Shown here: positions 1-9,600 of the stretch, in pieces
How positions within the stretch are numbered: the first letter of the stretch is position 1
How the letters are laid out: every line of letters starts with the position of its first letter
Assembly (NCBI GenBank): GCA_021647205.1
Contig: JAKIVD010000010.1
Location: 1 to 64,000, forward strand
DNA from: Bacteroidales bacterium
Lineage (GTDB): Bacteria > Bacteroidota > Bacteroidia > Bacteroidales > F082
Direction of reading: 5' to 3'
DNA length: 64,000 nt
The notes under the pieces: generated by a model
Told to the model about the DNA's origin: nothing
Databases searched by the model: none
Seen by the model: the letters and a program-made list of their open reading frames with translations, nothing else
Made by a program: the position numbers and the translations under genes

Positions 1-283
1 AGGGTGCGGCCGGTGTGCCGGCATTGAAATAAAATCCCCCGGGTGTAAGGCCTGAACCGTCCGGCACGTAAACCAACAGGCCGGTAGCCGGATTTTTGAT
101 GGTACTGCCATCCACATCGTTTACAAGCGCCACCCTGGGAATGAGCAAGCCACCCTCAGGGGATTTTACATCCAGCATAGCCGACGCATCGGGCGTGCTG
201 CCATCGGTGTTGATGGCCACCTGGGCGGTGAGGGAAATATTGAACAGTAAGCCAAGCATTAAGATAAAGGATAAATTTTTCAT
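1..283 (-). CDS. N-terminus of a third S74-type fibre protein (cut by window edge)
   Basis: The first 94 codons of a minus-strand gene whose remainder lies left of the window. It starts with a Sec signal peptide ([21 protein letters not shown]) followed by the [28 protein letters not shown] module that opens the two complete fibre proteins here. Over all 283 bases it aligns without gaps to the start of the next gene (3468-3750), with about seven substitutions by eye. It is therefore a recent paralogue, or that region has been homogenised by gene conversion. Whether the rest of the gene is intact cannot be seen. Confidence 0.85.
   Translation of the reverse strand, partial: MKNLSFILMLGLLFNISLTAQVAINTDGSTPDASAMLDVKSPEGGLLIPRVALVNDVDGSTIKNPATGLLVYVPDGSGLTPGGFYFNAGTPAAP
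1..283. repeat. Direct repeat copy A (second copy 3468-3750)
   Basis: Bases 1-283 and 3468-3750 match in the same orientation with a constant offset of 3467 and about seven mismatches. The match covers the 5' coding part of two neighbouring fibre genes and stops at the start codons; the upstream sequences differ. Recombination between the copies would delete or duplicate one complete fibre gene while keeping the reading frame. Confidence 0.85.
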
Positions 284-310
284 AAGAGTAGGTTTTATGG
301 GTTAAATATT

Positions 311-365
311 CGGGTTACAGCTTACGGGTTACAGGTTACGGGTTACGGGTTACAGGTTACGGGTT
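311..365. repeat. Short tandem repeat of GGTTACG/GGTTACA units between fibre genes
   Basis: The gap between two fibre genes contains consecutive near-identical units of GGTTACG or GGTTACA. Related short motifs (ATTACGGGTTACG) recur at about 14410-14435, again between genes. No protein or RNA gene is seen; it looks like an intergenic simple repeat. Confidence 0.7.
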
Positions 366-414
366 TTGCCATTTCATGGGTGGTCATCAATCGCTAAAAA
401 CCGATGGCTGATGA

Positions 415-3400
415 CTATTTATCACTCACCAACTTCTTTAAAAGCTCAATTTCCTTTTTTAGCAGTTCGATGGTTTGTTGCTGCTGCTCTATGTTAGTCT
501 GCTGCTCCTGTACAGCTTTTACCAGGGGCACGACAAATTCGGCATAGCGCAGGCCATAGTGTGAGGTTTCATTTTTTGGTTTATCTATCCCATGAAAATC
601 ATAGCCTGTACTTTTGGCTGCTGCTTCCACTTCCTGGGCAATAAAACCGGATTGTAGTTCGGCTGCTTTAAGTTGCTCGGATTCCGGCGGACGCGAACGT
701 TCATCAGTACCATAAAACCGCGCAATGGCATCCATGTCCAGGTGATAGGTTACCGGTCTGAGTTTCATGATAAAATCAAGCCCGACTACATTTTGCTGTA
801 TCCCGGTCTTAAATCTTTTATCGGAAACATTCGTCCAGTTGGCAAAACCGCCAATCGTTGAAACAGACGCGTCCCCGATTCTGACCGTATTAGAAGCCCC
901 GGGTTCTGCATTATGGCCCAATGCGGTTGAATTTGTCAAGGAAGCTCCTGTGTTTAAAGCGCCATATCCCAAAGCAGTATTGAAAGTTCCGGTCGTGTTG
1001 GTGCCCAGTGCATAAGCTCCGCAAGCAGTATTATGATTTCCTGAAATATTTAAGTCGAGTGAACGATAACCGAGTGCGCTGTTGAGTTCTCCGGTTGTGT
1101 TTACCGGAAGTGACTTATACCCACAAGCCGAATTGGAGAAGCCACTAGTATTTTGCTCAAGAGCAAAATAGCCGATTGCCATATTGTAATTCCCTGTACT
1201 CCATTTTAATGCACTCACTCCAACACCAGTATTTCTAATTCCTGAATTGAACTCCATGGCTCTGTTACCAATGGCTGTGTTGTCACTTTCTGTTGTTTGG
1301 GTATACAGGGCATATACACCTAATGCAGTATTTCTACTACCCGTTGTATTGCCAGACATCGCCTTATACCCCATTGAAGTATTTTCTGTCCCTGTTGTAT
1401 TATCAAGCAATGAAGAAGCGCCATTTGCTGTATTTTGAGCACCAGTTGTATTTGAGTGAAGCGCCTGATAACCAACAGCGGAGTTATCGCCGCCCGTTGT
1501 ATTTGCAAATAGTGCTTTTGAACCCACTGCCGTATTGTATTTTGCCTGTCCCGAACCAGCCCCAATGCCATTGTTGTACAAGGCAGAGTCACCAACAGCC
1601 ACCAGGTTTGAACGCGTAGTGTTCGACCTTAAAGCACTAACACCGATAGCTACGTTAGAGTTGCCTGTTGTATTATCGTACATAGTGTATGAACCCATTG
1701 CAGTATTGTTGTCTCCGCTTGTGTTGTAGTAAAGCGTTCGAAAGCCGTAGGCATTGTTATAGCTTCCTGTCGTATTCGTAAAGAGCGAAGTGAAACCGTT
1801 TGCGTTATTCAAATTTCCGCTGGTGTTTGAAGTGAGTGTGTGAGAACCGTAAGCCGTATTGTTTGTGCCCGTGGTGTTTGCAGTGAGTGACTGAAAACCT
1901 GTTGCCGTATTGCTGAATCCTGTTGTGTTGGCATAAAGGGCTTTTGAGCCGACAGCAGTATTGTAGTTTGCATGAGAAGTTGTGCTGGCTCCTGTCCCGT
2001 TATTGTACAAAGCCGAATCACCTATTGCCACCAGGTTTGAGCGGTCGGTGTTGTTAAATAAGCTGCTTGCGCCGATAGCCACATTGGAATAGCCAGTAGT
2101 ATTCTTGTATAATACCTGATATCCGGCAGCTGTATTATCGTAGCCGGTGGTATTTGCTTGGAGTGCCTTCGAACCAATGGCAGTATTGTATCTTGCATGA
2201 TCAGTATGGCTTGCTCCAGTGCCGTTATTGTACAAAGCCGAATCGCCCACAGCCACCAGGTTGGAGCGGTCAGTATTTCTATACAGTGATTTTGCACCAA
2301 TAGCAACATTGGAATGGCCGGTTGTGTTAAAACGAAGTGATAGATAACCATCTGCAGTATTGGCAATTCCTGTTGTATTTTGATTAAGTGCAAAATACCC
2401 ATTTGCAGTATTGGCATTTCCTGTTGTATTTTCCTGAAGAGCGTACGCTCCATTTGCCGTATTGATATTTCCTGTTATATTCTTGTGTAATGTAGCATAA
2501 CCGGTTGCTGTGTTTTTGTAACCTGTGTCGTTGTACTTCAAAGATGCTGCTCCGGTTGCTGTATTGTTGTAACCAGCTGTATTGATATACATTGTACCCG
2601 ATCCACTTGCCGTGTTACCACTACCTGTTTTATTCAAATAAAGGGCTTTGTATCCAATAGCAGTGTTTTCATTTCCTGAAGTATTTATAGCAAGTGAATT
2701 TGCACCTATGGTTGTATTGTAATTGCCCATTGTATTCGCGGCAAGGCTACTGTCACCAAAGGCTGTGTTAAAATCCCCTATACTATTTGCAGCCAGCGAT
2801 TTTGCTCCGGTTGCGGTGTTGTGGCTGCCCTCAGTATTGGCAAAAAGTGCGCTGTCGCCGCTGGCGGTGTTGTAGCTTCCGCTCGTGTTTTTGTTCAGGG
2901 AGTATGCACCCGTCGCAGTGTTGTTTGAGCCGGTGGTGTTGGAAAACAATGACTTAGTGCCAATTGCCGTGTTTTTTCTCCCGCTTGCGTTGTTGTACAT
3001 GGACATGTACCCCAATGCCGTATTGTAATCTTCGTTGTTTTTAAACAGTGCGTAGGCACCCGAGGCCGTATTGTAATTGCCGCTGCTGTTGGTGAAAAGG
3101 GCATAAGCACCCACAGCGTTGTTAAAAGAACCGGTGGCGCTGTTTTGCAGGGCGTAGGCCCCGGTGGCGGTATTTAAGCTTCCCGTCGTGGTGAACTTTC
3201 CTGCTGACCGGCCAATAAAAACATTCCTGCGGTTGGTTAAATCATCATTTGCACCAGCACCTTCCCCTATAAATACAGAGTTCCCCGTATTCAGCACTTC
3301 CAGTTGCCCTTTGGGTGTAAGCCGCAGGTAGATGGTGTTATTACTTCGGAAATCAACGGCTACATTGTTTACTGTTCCCAGGAAGTTTTTCCCGGCGACC

Positions 3401-3750
3401 ATGCCGGTGTTTCCAAAAGTCTGCCAGGCATCTTCATCGGTATTTCCGTAAAAAAAACGGTTCCAGAAGGGTGCGGCCGGTGTGCCGGCATTGAAATAAA
3501 ATCCCCCGGGTGTAAGGCCTGAACCGTCCGGCACGTAAACCAACAGGCCGGTAGCCGGATTTTTGATGGTACCGCCATCCACATCGTTTACAAGTGCCAC
3601 CCTGGGAATAAGCAAGCCACCCTCAGGGGATTTTACATCCAGCATAGCCGACGCATCGGGCGTGCTGCCATCGGTGTTGATGGCCACCTGGGCGGTGAGG
3701 GAAAGGTTTAACAGTAAGCCAAGCAATAAGATAAAGGATAAATTTTTCAT
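415..3750 (-). CDS. Repetitive surface-fibre protein with NTAxG beta-roll repeats and C-terminal peptidase S74 chaperone domain
   Basis: 1111 residues. Order: signal peptide (1-20); N-terminal [23 protein letters not shown] module (about 21-130); an '[19 protein letters not shown]' entry motif (about 158-182); about 45 units of a 17-residue repeat of the form NTAxGxxxLxxNTTGxx (about 185-955); an S74 domain from Ser976; and a Gln/Leu/Lys-rich coiled coil (about 1075-1111). The repeats resemble the NSxAxG left-handed beta-roll repeats of YadA heads. S74 domains are known from phage tail spikes, where they fold as trimers and then cut themselves off. Here the S-D-x-x-x-K pattern (Ser976, Lys981) is kept, so self-cleavage is possible. 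No T9SS sorting tail, lipobox or autotransporter barrel is visible, so anchoring is unknown. A trimeric surface fibre is an inference. Confidence 0.85.
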   Translation of the reverse strand: MKNLSFILLLGLLLNLSLTAQVAINTDGSTPDASAMLDVKSPEGGLLIPRVALVNDVDGGTIKNPATGLLVYVPDGSGLTPGGFYFNAGTPAAPFWNRFFYGNTDEDAWQTFGNTGMVAGKNFLGTVNNVAVDFRSNNTIYLRLTPKGQLEVLNTGNSVFIGEGAGANDDLTNRRNVFIGRSAGKFTTTGSLNTATGAYALQNSATGSFNNAVGAYALFTNSSGNYNTASGAYALFKNNEDYNTALGYMSMYNNASGRKNTAIGTKSLFSNTTGSNNTATGAYSLNKNTSGSYNTASGDSALFANTEGSHNTATGAKSLAANSIGDFNTAFGDSSLAANTMGNYNTTIGANSLAINTSGNENTAIGYKALYLNKTGSGNTASGSGTMYINTAGYNNTATGAASLKYNDTGYKNTATGYATLHKNITGNINTANGAYALQENTTGNANTANGYFALNQNTTGIANTADGYLSLRFNTTGHSNVAIGAKSLYRNTDRSNLVAVGDSALYNNGTGASHTDHARYNTAIGSKALQANTTGYDNTAAGYQVLYKNTTGYSNVAIGASSLFNNTDRSNLVAIGDSALYNNGTGASTTSHANYNTAVGSKALYANTTGFSNTATGFQSLTANTTGTNNTAYGSHTLTSNTSGNLNNANGFTSLFTNTTGSYNNAYGFRTLYYNTSGDNNTAMGSYTMYDNTTGNSNVAIGVSALRSNTTRSNLVAVGDSALYNNGIGAGSGQAKYNTAVGSKALFANTTGGDNSAVGYQALHSNTTGAQNTANGASSLLDNTTGTENTSMGYKAMSGNTTGSRNTALGVYALYTQTTESDNTAIGNRAMEFNSGIRNTGVGVSALKWSTGNYNMAIGYFALEQNTSGFSNSACGYKSLPVNTTGELNSALGYRSLDLNISGNHNTACGAYALGTNTTGTFNTALGYGALNTGASLTNSTALGHNAEPGASNTVRIGDASVSTIGGFANWTNVSDKRFKTGIQQNVVGLDFIMKLRPVTYHLDMDAIARFYGTDERSRPPESEQLKAAELQSGFIAQEVEAAAKSTGYDFHGIDKPKNETSHYGLRYAEFVVPLVKAVQEQQTNIEQQQQTIELLKKEIELLKKLVSDK
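900..3225 (-). repeat. Coding minisatellite, 51-bp period
   Basis: The 17-residue protein repeat is encoded by consecutive 51-bp units over roughly this span, with a few longer units carrying the [18 protein letters not shown] variant. The units are diverged rather than identical, but neighbouring ones share runs of bases. This produces long accidental open frames on both strands that should not be annotated as genes. Confidence 0.8.
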
Positions 3751-3799
3751 AGCTATTGGGTTTTAAGTTTATATCGGGCACTGCTTTTCGGCCTGACTG

Positions 3800-4108
3800 T
3801 CAGTCAATAATGCTAAAGTCGCTGTACCCCTTTGTTGATTGATAATTGATTTCTGCTTTTTTCTTCCTGTACTTTTCTGCAATGCCGAGGCACCATTCTT
3901 TAAAGTGTTCTATCTGTTCGGTACGGCCCTCGGCTTCAAGGTACAGCGCGTCGTCTTCGGTGTACCTGGCAAGCCCTTTCACACCGCATTTAAAGGCCCG
4001 GTGCATGGCCGAAAACCGGATTCCCGTGTCTTTAAAGTTGCCGTAGATTTTGATGCTGATGTTTTTTATTTCACTTTCCAATGTTGTAGTATTTGCCAGC
4101 TTGTGCAT
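3800..4108 (-). CDS. Acylphosphatase-like protein, active site degenerate
   Basis: 102 residues, close to the usual acylphosphatase length of about 90-100. The segment 'IKIYGNFKDTGIRFSAMHRA' lines up with the family's phosphate loop GxVQGVGFR, and Arg31 is kept. The loop is altered (NFKDTG for RVQGVG). The family's catalytic Asn, in a GWVRNxxDG context, is replaced by Tyr in 'GLARYTEDD'. The later 'LEAEG' and 'FKEWC' segments fit the fold. True acylphosphatases hydrolyse acyl phosphates in the cytoplasm; this one may be inactive or only bind. It lies between fibre genes on the same strand, 49 bp upstream of the 1111-residue fibre gene, so co-transcription is possible. Confidence 0.65.
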   Translation of the reverse strand: MHKLANTTTLESEIKNISIKIYGNFKDTGIRFSAMHRAFKCGVKGLARYTEDDALYLEAEGRTEQIEHFKEWCLGIAEKYRKKKAEINYQSTKGYSDFSIID

Positions 4109-4195
4109 TCTTTTTCCGGTTATTGTGCAAATAACAATGATCCAAATGAGCTTTTCAAAAAAACGGGGGAGACAAATGGGGGGACAGGGGATGGG

Positions 4196-4253
4196 GGAGT
4201 GGCAAGTGATGAGTGGTGAGTGACGATTAGCGATTGACGAATGACAATTTTGG
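4196..4253. repeat. Degenerate GTGATGAGTG/GACGAATGAC simple repeat
   Basis: Imperfect alternation of GTGATGAGTG, GTGAGTGACG and GATTGACGAATGAC units in the gap upstream of the acylphosphatase-like gene. It contains no gene. It is similar in style to the other intergenic simple repeats in this window. Confidence 0.55.
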
Positions 4254-4285
4254 GGCGAGATGGGAGGGGTGGAATTGAAAAATCA

Positions 4286-4428
4286 GGCCGCACCTACGGA
4301 GCTCATTCCATGATTTATGGTTTTTCTGTAAACAGGGCGCACCTCTGGCGCTTAAACCAAAAGCCTCGTCGAGGCGAAATGTTTATAGAAAATTTAATAC
4401 GGAAAAAAGCAGCTCCGCAGGTGCGGCC
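4286..4428. repeat. Palindromic intergenic element with nested inverted repeats
   Basis: About 143 bp, bounded by an 18-bp inverted repeat (4286-4303 against 4411-4428, one mismatch). A second inverted pair lies inside (4322-4333 TTTTCTGTAAAC against 4381-4392 GTTTATAGAAAA, one mismatch). Within that are two short hairpins: GCGC-acctctg-GCGC at 4337-4351 and GCCTCG-T-CGAGGC at 4363-4375. The nesting predicts a four-way cruciform or a long branched RNA. An accidental open frame runs through it on the plus strand, but its composition is explained by the palindrome. The element resembles dispersed palindromic repeats I associate with Bacteroidota genomes; copy number cannot be judged from one window. 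Confidence 0.7.
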
Positions 4429-4547
4429 TCCTGGTCGTCCGGCCACCGAAGAAAAAAACTTCAATACAGTACGGATTTTCATTAGTGGTCAGACGATTAC
4501 CAAAACAGTGTTGGCAGCCTGAAAAGGGGAAAATCAGGTTGTTGCAA

Positions 4548-6512
4548 TCAGATGGAGGCGACAAACTCAAAGAGGGAAGCCCCGGTATCCAAACCAAATT
4601 TCTTCCTTAATCGCTGGCGGCTTTTTTTTACGGATGCAACAGTTACATTGAGTAATTGCGCGCTTTCGCTGGTAGTGAGCCGGATGCGGATGTAGGCAGT
4701 CAGCCGGATGTAGGTTTCACTCAGCCCGGGATGCTTCCGGTTCAGCTTGTCAAAAAAACCGGGATGGACTTTTTCGAAGCTGAGTTTGAATTTTTGCCAG
4801 TTTTGATCGATGTCGATGTTGTTGTTTATCAACCGGATGAGGTCCGGTATAAAATCTTCATTTCCCTTTGCTTTCGAACCAGTAAGTATTTCCGCTTTGA
4901 TATTGGTGAGTGCTTCATTTTTGTTCACTATGCACAATGCGGAGTTGACAAGCTCGTTGTTTTTTTGTTCAATTTCGGCCCTGTGTTTTTCCCTCTGCAA
5001 CCTGTTGAGTTGTTTTTCGGCAAAAACTTTATCTTCGAGATGCTCCTTTTCTGCCTCTTTTTTTGCCAGTTCCATTCTCCTCAGCTCCCTCACCCTTTCG
5101 TAAAGCAATTTGCTTTGTTTTAATGATTTTGACTTCAAACTGAAGGAATAAACCGTTGCCAGCAGCAACAGCACCAGGGCAGAAATTGCGACAAACAAGA
5201 ATCTTTTTTGGACTTTTTGTAACTGAATATCTTTCAGTAAAAGTTCGTTTTTGCGTTCTTTCTTCTCCGTTTCGTATTTGGTTTGCATTTCTGCAATGGC
5301 ATGCGCAGTAATATCGTTGTAGATGCTGTCGTTCAGTAAACCGATTTGTTCATATATCGCCACGGATTTCTCAAATTCACCAAACAAAAGGTAGTACTCA
5401 ACAAGGCTGTTGTAATTGGTCAGAACCAGGTGCCTTGCATTGATTTGTCTGGCAATGTCGAGGCTGTTCAGAAAATAAGCAGCCGCCGCTTTTGAGCCCT
5501 TTGAAAGGTGTACAGTCCCGATGTTGGTCAGTACCGAAGCCTCGGCAAACCTGTCGTTGGTTAGACGAATGAGGTCGAATGCTTTTTGATAATAAGCCAG
5601 CGCTTTATCAGGATCGCCCAGGTTTTTATAAATCAATCCTAAACTGTTGTAGGTTTCCGACAGACCTTCCTGATCGTTCAAATTCTCTTTGATGCCGGCC
5701 GATTCGAGGTAGTATTTTTTGGCCAGCTCAGTGCCACCGGTATTCTGGTAGGCATTGGCAAGGTTCAGTAAATTTTTTGAAACCTCTCTGTCATTATGCA
5801 GTTTGCGATTGGCTTCAAGGGCATTTAAAAGGTAGGCGATGGCATTGGGGTAGTCTTCGGTTTTCAGGTAAATGTTGCCAATGTTGTTGAAGTTGTATGC
5901 TTTTAGTTTCAGGTTTCCGGTTTTCTCAGCGATACGCAAGGCTTTGTGATAATAGGTGATTGCCTCATCGTATTCAGCCATCTGGTAGTAACAGCCGGCA
6001 ATATTGATGAGGTTGTTGGCCCATTTTGTCGAGTCATTGAGTCCGGCCCTGATGGTAGCCGAAAGTTCGTAATAATGAAGTGCATTTGAAAAATTGGATA
6101 ACCTGAGGTAATTCGTCCCGATTTTGGTGTAACATTTGGCCAGCAGTACCGAATCGGGGGTGGCCGTGAGATAGGGAACCGACTTTTTAAAATACGCATT
6201 GGAGACGGCCTGCATGCCTTGCAGCCATTTTACGATTCCCAGGTTGTAATAGGCTTTTCCGAGTAATTCGTTTGTACCGGTTTTTGCAGCAAGGCGGTGA
6301 AATTCCAGGGCATACGCTTCTGCCTTATCGTATTCTTTGGAACGTACATAATTGATGAGGATTTCTTTTGCGGCCTTCATCCGAACGCTGTCATTATCTG
6401 AAGTTTGTAAGATATTTTTTAAGCTGTCGGGATCGGATGGCAGGCTATAAGCATTTGCTCCGGTTCCGCATAGTAAAAAGATGAAAATAAAAAAGGGCAA
6501 GGATGATCGCAT
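4548..6512 (-). CDS. Membrane-anchored TPR regulator with C-terminal LuxR-like HTH
   Basis: 654 residues from the ATG at 6512. An upstream GTG at 6533 overlaps a likely -7 element (TATCTTTA on the minus strand), so I prefer the ATG. Order: signal peptide (1-21); about nine tetratricopeptide repeats (about 30-395); a transmembrane helix (437-458, beginning RFLFVAISALVLLLL); a charged coiled coil (about 465-538); and a C-terminal helix-turn-helix (about 598-648) with 'LTTSESAQLLNVTVASVKKS', typical of LuxR-like domains. The layout puts the TPRs in the periplasm and the HTH in the cytoplasm, as in known Bacteroidota one-component TPR regulators. There is no kinase or receiver domain. It sits between two fibre genes, which are possible targets (inference). 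Confidence 0.8.
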   Translation of the reverse strand: MRSSLPFFIFIFLLCGTGANAYSLPSDPDSLKNILQTSDNDSVRMKAAKEILINYVRSKEYDKAEAYALEFHRLAAKTGTNELLGKAYYNLGIVKWLQGMQAVSNAYFKKSVPYLTATPDSVLLAKCYTKIGTNYLRLSNFSNALHYYELSATIRAGLNDSTKWANNLINIAGCYYQMAEYDEAITYYHKALRIAEKTGNLKLKAYNFNNIGNIYLKTEDYPNAIAYLLNALEANRKLHNDREVSKNLLNLANAYQNTGGTELAKKYYLESAGIKENLNDQEGLSETYNSLGLIYKNLGDPDKALAYYQKAFDLIRLTNDRFAEASVLTNIGTVHLSKGSKAAAAYFLNSLDIARQINARHLVLTNYNSLVEYYLLFGEFEKSVAIYEQIGLLNDSIYNDITAHAIAEMQTKYETEKKERKNELLLKDIQLQKVQKRFLFVAISALVLLLLATVYSFSLKSKSLKQSKLLYERVRELRRMELAKKEAEKEHLEDKVFAEKQLNRLQREKHRAEIEQKNNELVNSALCIVNKNEALTNIKAEILTGSKAKGNEDFIPDLIRLINNNIDIDQNWQKFKLSFEKVHPGFFDKLNRKHPGLSETYIRLTAYIRIRLTTSESAQLLNVTVASVKKSRQRLRKKFGLDTGASLFEFVASI

Positions 6513-6649
6513 AAAATGTGAAGTTTGGCGCACTAAAGATAGGAAATTATCAATGCGCCAGGCCCCTTCACAAACAAAATCCCCTCCGGCAGTTAAAACA
6601 GCTTCATTATTAGAAGTCCCGGCACAAGAGAGAGCGGTGTGGATTTCGT

Positions 6650-9600
6650 TTATTTTCTCAGCAAAGCTTCCATCCGGTCGAGGCGGGTTTTGAGCTCGCG
6701 GTTTTCCTTTTCAAGTTGCTCTATTCTCAGGAGGTGATTTTGGTGGGCTACTTCTTGTTCCTGTACAGCTTTCACCAGGGGCACCACAAATTCGGCATAC
6801 GCCAAGCCGTAATAACTGGCATCGCCTTTGGGTTTCTTCACCCCGCTGAAGTCGTAGCCCGCCTGCCGGGCTGCGGTTTCCACTTCCTGCGCCAGAAAGC
6901 CGGATTGTTTAATGGTTTCAATCTCGTATTTTTCGGGATAGTCGCTCTCGTCTACTACCCCCATGAGCGCATCTATTTTATCTTTGTCCAGGTAATAAGT
7001 TACCGGGCGAAGATTCATGATGAAATCCAGCCCTTTCACGTCCTCCCGCACCTTGTTTTTTACCCTTTTATCCGAAATGATCGACCAGTCAACGTTTCCG
7101 CCGATCACGGTAACGCTGCTGTTGCCGATCACAACTCTGTTGCTGGCACTGGGTTCGGCGTTGTAGCCCAGGGCCGTACTGTTCGTCCAGCTTGTCCCCA
7201 GACTGAACGCGCCGTGGCCGACCGCCGTATTGTTGGTGCCGATGGTGTTGGCCAGCAGGGCCTGGTAACCGACGGCCGTGTTCTTGCCACCTGTGCTTGC
7301 ATTGTACAGCGCCTGATAGCCGGTGGCCGTGTTACGGTTGGCGGTGGTGTTGTAGTACAATGCCTGGACCCCGTTGGCCGTATTGCGGTTGCCTGTTGTG
7401 TTCTTGTAAAATGCCTGGTATCCCGAAGCAGTGTTGTTGCTGCCTGTGCTGTTTGTAAAAGCTACGTAATGCCCGCTTGCCGTGTTTGAAGTGCCGGTGG
7501 TGTTGGATGCCAGTGCCCGGTTGCCAATGGCAATGTTGTGTATGCCGTTGGTCGTGGCCGTGGGTTGGTTGCTGTACAAAGCGCTGTCGCCGATGGCAAT
7601 ATTGTGGCTGTGCCATCCTGCGCCCCCGTCATAAGACTGGGAATATAAGGCCTCCGTTCCAATGGCGATGTTGCTGCTCGCAGTGGTGTTCGAATAGAGT
7701 GCGGATAAACCGAATGAGATATTGTACCCTCCGAAAGTATTTGAATACAATGCATTATAACCCGTCGCGATGTTGTACTGTCCGGTCGTGTTGAAATAAA
7801 GCGCACTATAACCCGTCGCGATGTTGTACTGGCCGGATGTGTTGGAATATAACGCTTTATAACCCGTTGCGATGTTGTACTGGCCGGATGTGTTGGTATA
7901 CAATGTCCTGGTACCAATGGCCACGTTTCCCGAGGCGGTTGTATTTGAATAGAGGGCATATCTACCAACTGCTGTGTTGGAAGCACCGGTTGTGTTGTTG
8001 TATAGTACCCGAAAACCAACTATGGAATTGCCGATACCTGTTGTAGTGGAATAGCCGGCTTCATACCCGAAAGCAGTATTTGGACTGTTGGTACTCGAGT
8101 ACAATGCACGGTAGCCGACCGCCGTACTGTTACCAGCGTTTACTGAATAAAGTGCTTCGGCTCCAATGGCAACACTGCCGATTCCTATAGAGTTCGAATA
8201 GAGTGCCCGCATACCAACTGCTACATTTGAATACCCTGTTGTATTTGCGTTCAGCGCCAGAAAACCGAAAGCTGCGTTGTGACTTCCGGTGGTATTTGAA
8301 AGAAGTGAACTGTAGCCATTTGCCGTGTTCCAGTTGCCGGTCGTATTATTTAGAAGCGCGCTGTATCCGGTGGCTGTGTTAGAGCCCCCCGATATATTGG
8401 AAGTCAGTGCACTCACACCGATGGCCGTATTGTTACTCCCTGTCGTATTTGCATCCAGCGCACTACTGCCTATTGCAGTATTGGAACTTCCGGTAGTGTT
8501 CAACAAAAGACTTTGATGACCAACTGCCGTGTTGAGTCCTAGTGTTGCTTCATTGGCAGACAGGGCCTTGTAGCCAAGCCCGGTATTGCCTCCGCTTATA
8601 ATGTTTCCGCTCCCTGCGTGGTATCCGACAAAAACATTCCGGTTATTTGTTAAATCATCATTAGCTCCGGCGCCTTCCCCCAGAAAAACTGACTGTCCGG
8701 TTCCTGTTTGGGCGATGTGCCCGTTTACGTCCAGTTCTGCAAGGGGTGTTGCCGTGCCGATGCCGATGCTGTCGGCAGTATTGAAAACGTAATTACCGTT
8801 AACTGTCCATCCGCCACCGTTTATGGAATCGCCGCTGGCCCAGTTGGCATTGCCCGAAGCATCGGAGACCAGGACCAGCCCTGCGGCCTGTTTGCCGTCC
8901 ACGTAGCGCATGCTGCCTTGAACATCCAGGGTGGCCGCAGGTGTTGCCGTACCGATGCCGATGCTATCGGTGGTGTTGAGCACATAATTTCCGTTAACCG
9001 TCCAGCCGCTGTTGATTACCGTGTCGCCATTGGCCCAGTTTGCATTACCAGAGGCATCGGAAACCAAGACCAGTCCTGCCGCTTGCTTGCCGTCCACATA
9101 ACGTATCGTGCCGGCGACATCCAGAGTGGCAGTGGGGGTTGTCGTTCCCAATCCCAGGTAACCGTTGGCCAGGTCGCCGTAAAGGGTGTTGCCGATGTTT
9201 AACTGATCATTGCCTGTGGCCGATGGCGCATCCGCATTCGCGCCAATGATGATGTTGTTGCTGCCGGTTGTGATGTTGTCGCCGGCCATGAAACCCAGCG
9301 CGGTGTTTTGGTAACCGGTGGTATTGGTAAGCAACGACTTTGAACCGACAGCCGTGTTTTCTGTGCCTTCGATCGTTAAAGTTGCACCGGTCCCGTTGTT
9401 AAGCAATGCCGAATCGCCAACCGCCACAAGGAAATTGCGGTCGGTATTCCCCTTTAATGCATAAGCACCAATACCAACATTTGCCGAACCTGTGGTATTG
9501 TCGTGCAGCGACCAAAAACCGGTTGCCGTGTTTCTTTTGCCCTGCGTGTTGTTGTTGAGCGAACGCCTGCCGATTGCGGTATTGGCATTTCCACTGAAGT

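Noticed and set aside
1293-2453. Several long open frames on both strands inside the 1111-residue fibre gene (for example 2022-2453 minus, 1293-1619 plus)
   Set aside because: They are shadows of the 51-bp repeat: any frame lacking a stop in one unit stays open across many. No ribosome sites, signal peptides or sensible composition.
900-3225. CRISPR-like appearance of regularly spaced similar sequences
   Set aside because: The units are coding, 51 bp with no separate spacer, diverged, and in frame with a clear protein. No cas genes are present.
4241-4522. 93-codon plus-strand frame downstream of the regulator gene
   Set aside because: It is read through the palindromic element and its peptide reflects the inverted repeats; nothing supports translation.
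7462-8019. 185-codon minus-strand frame inside the large fibre gene
   Set aside because: Same repeat shadow effect; its peptide is a periodic low-complexity string in a different frame from the S74 protein.
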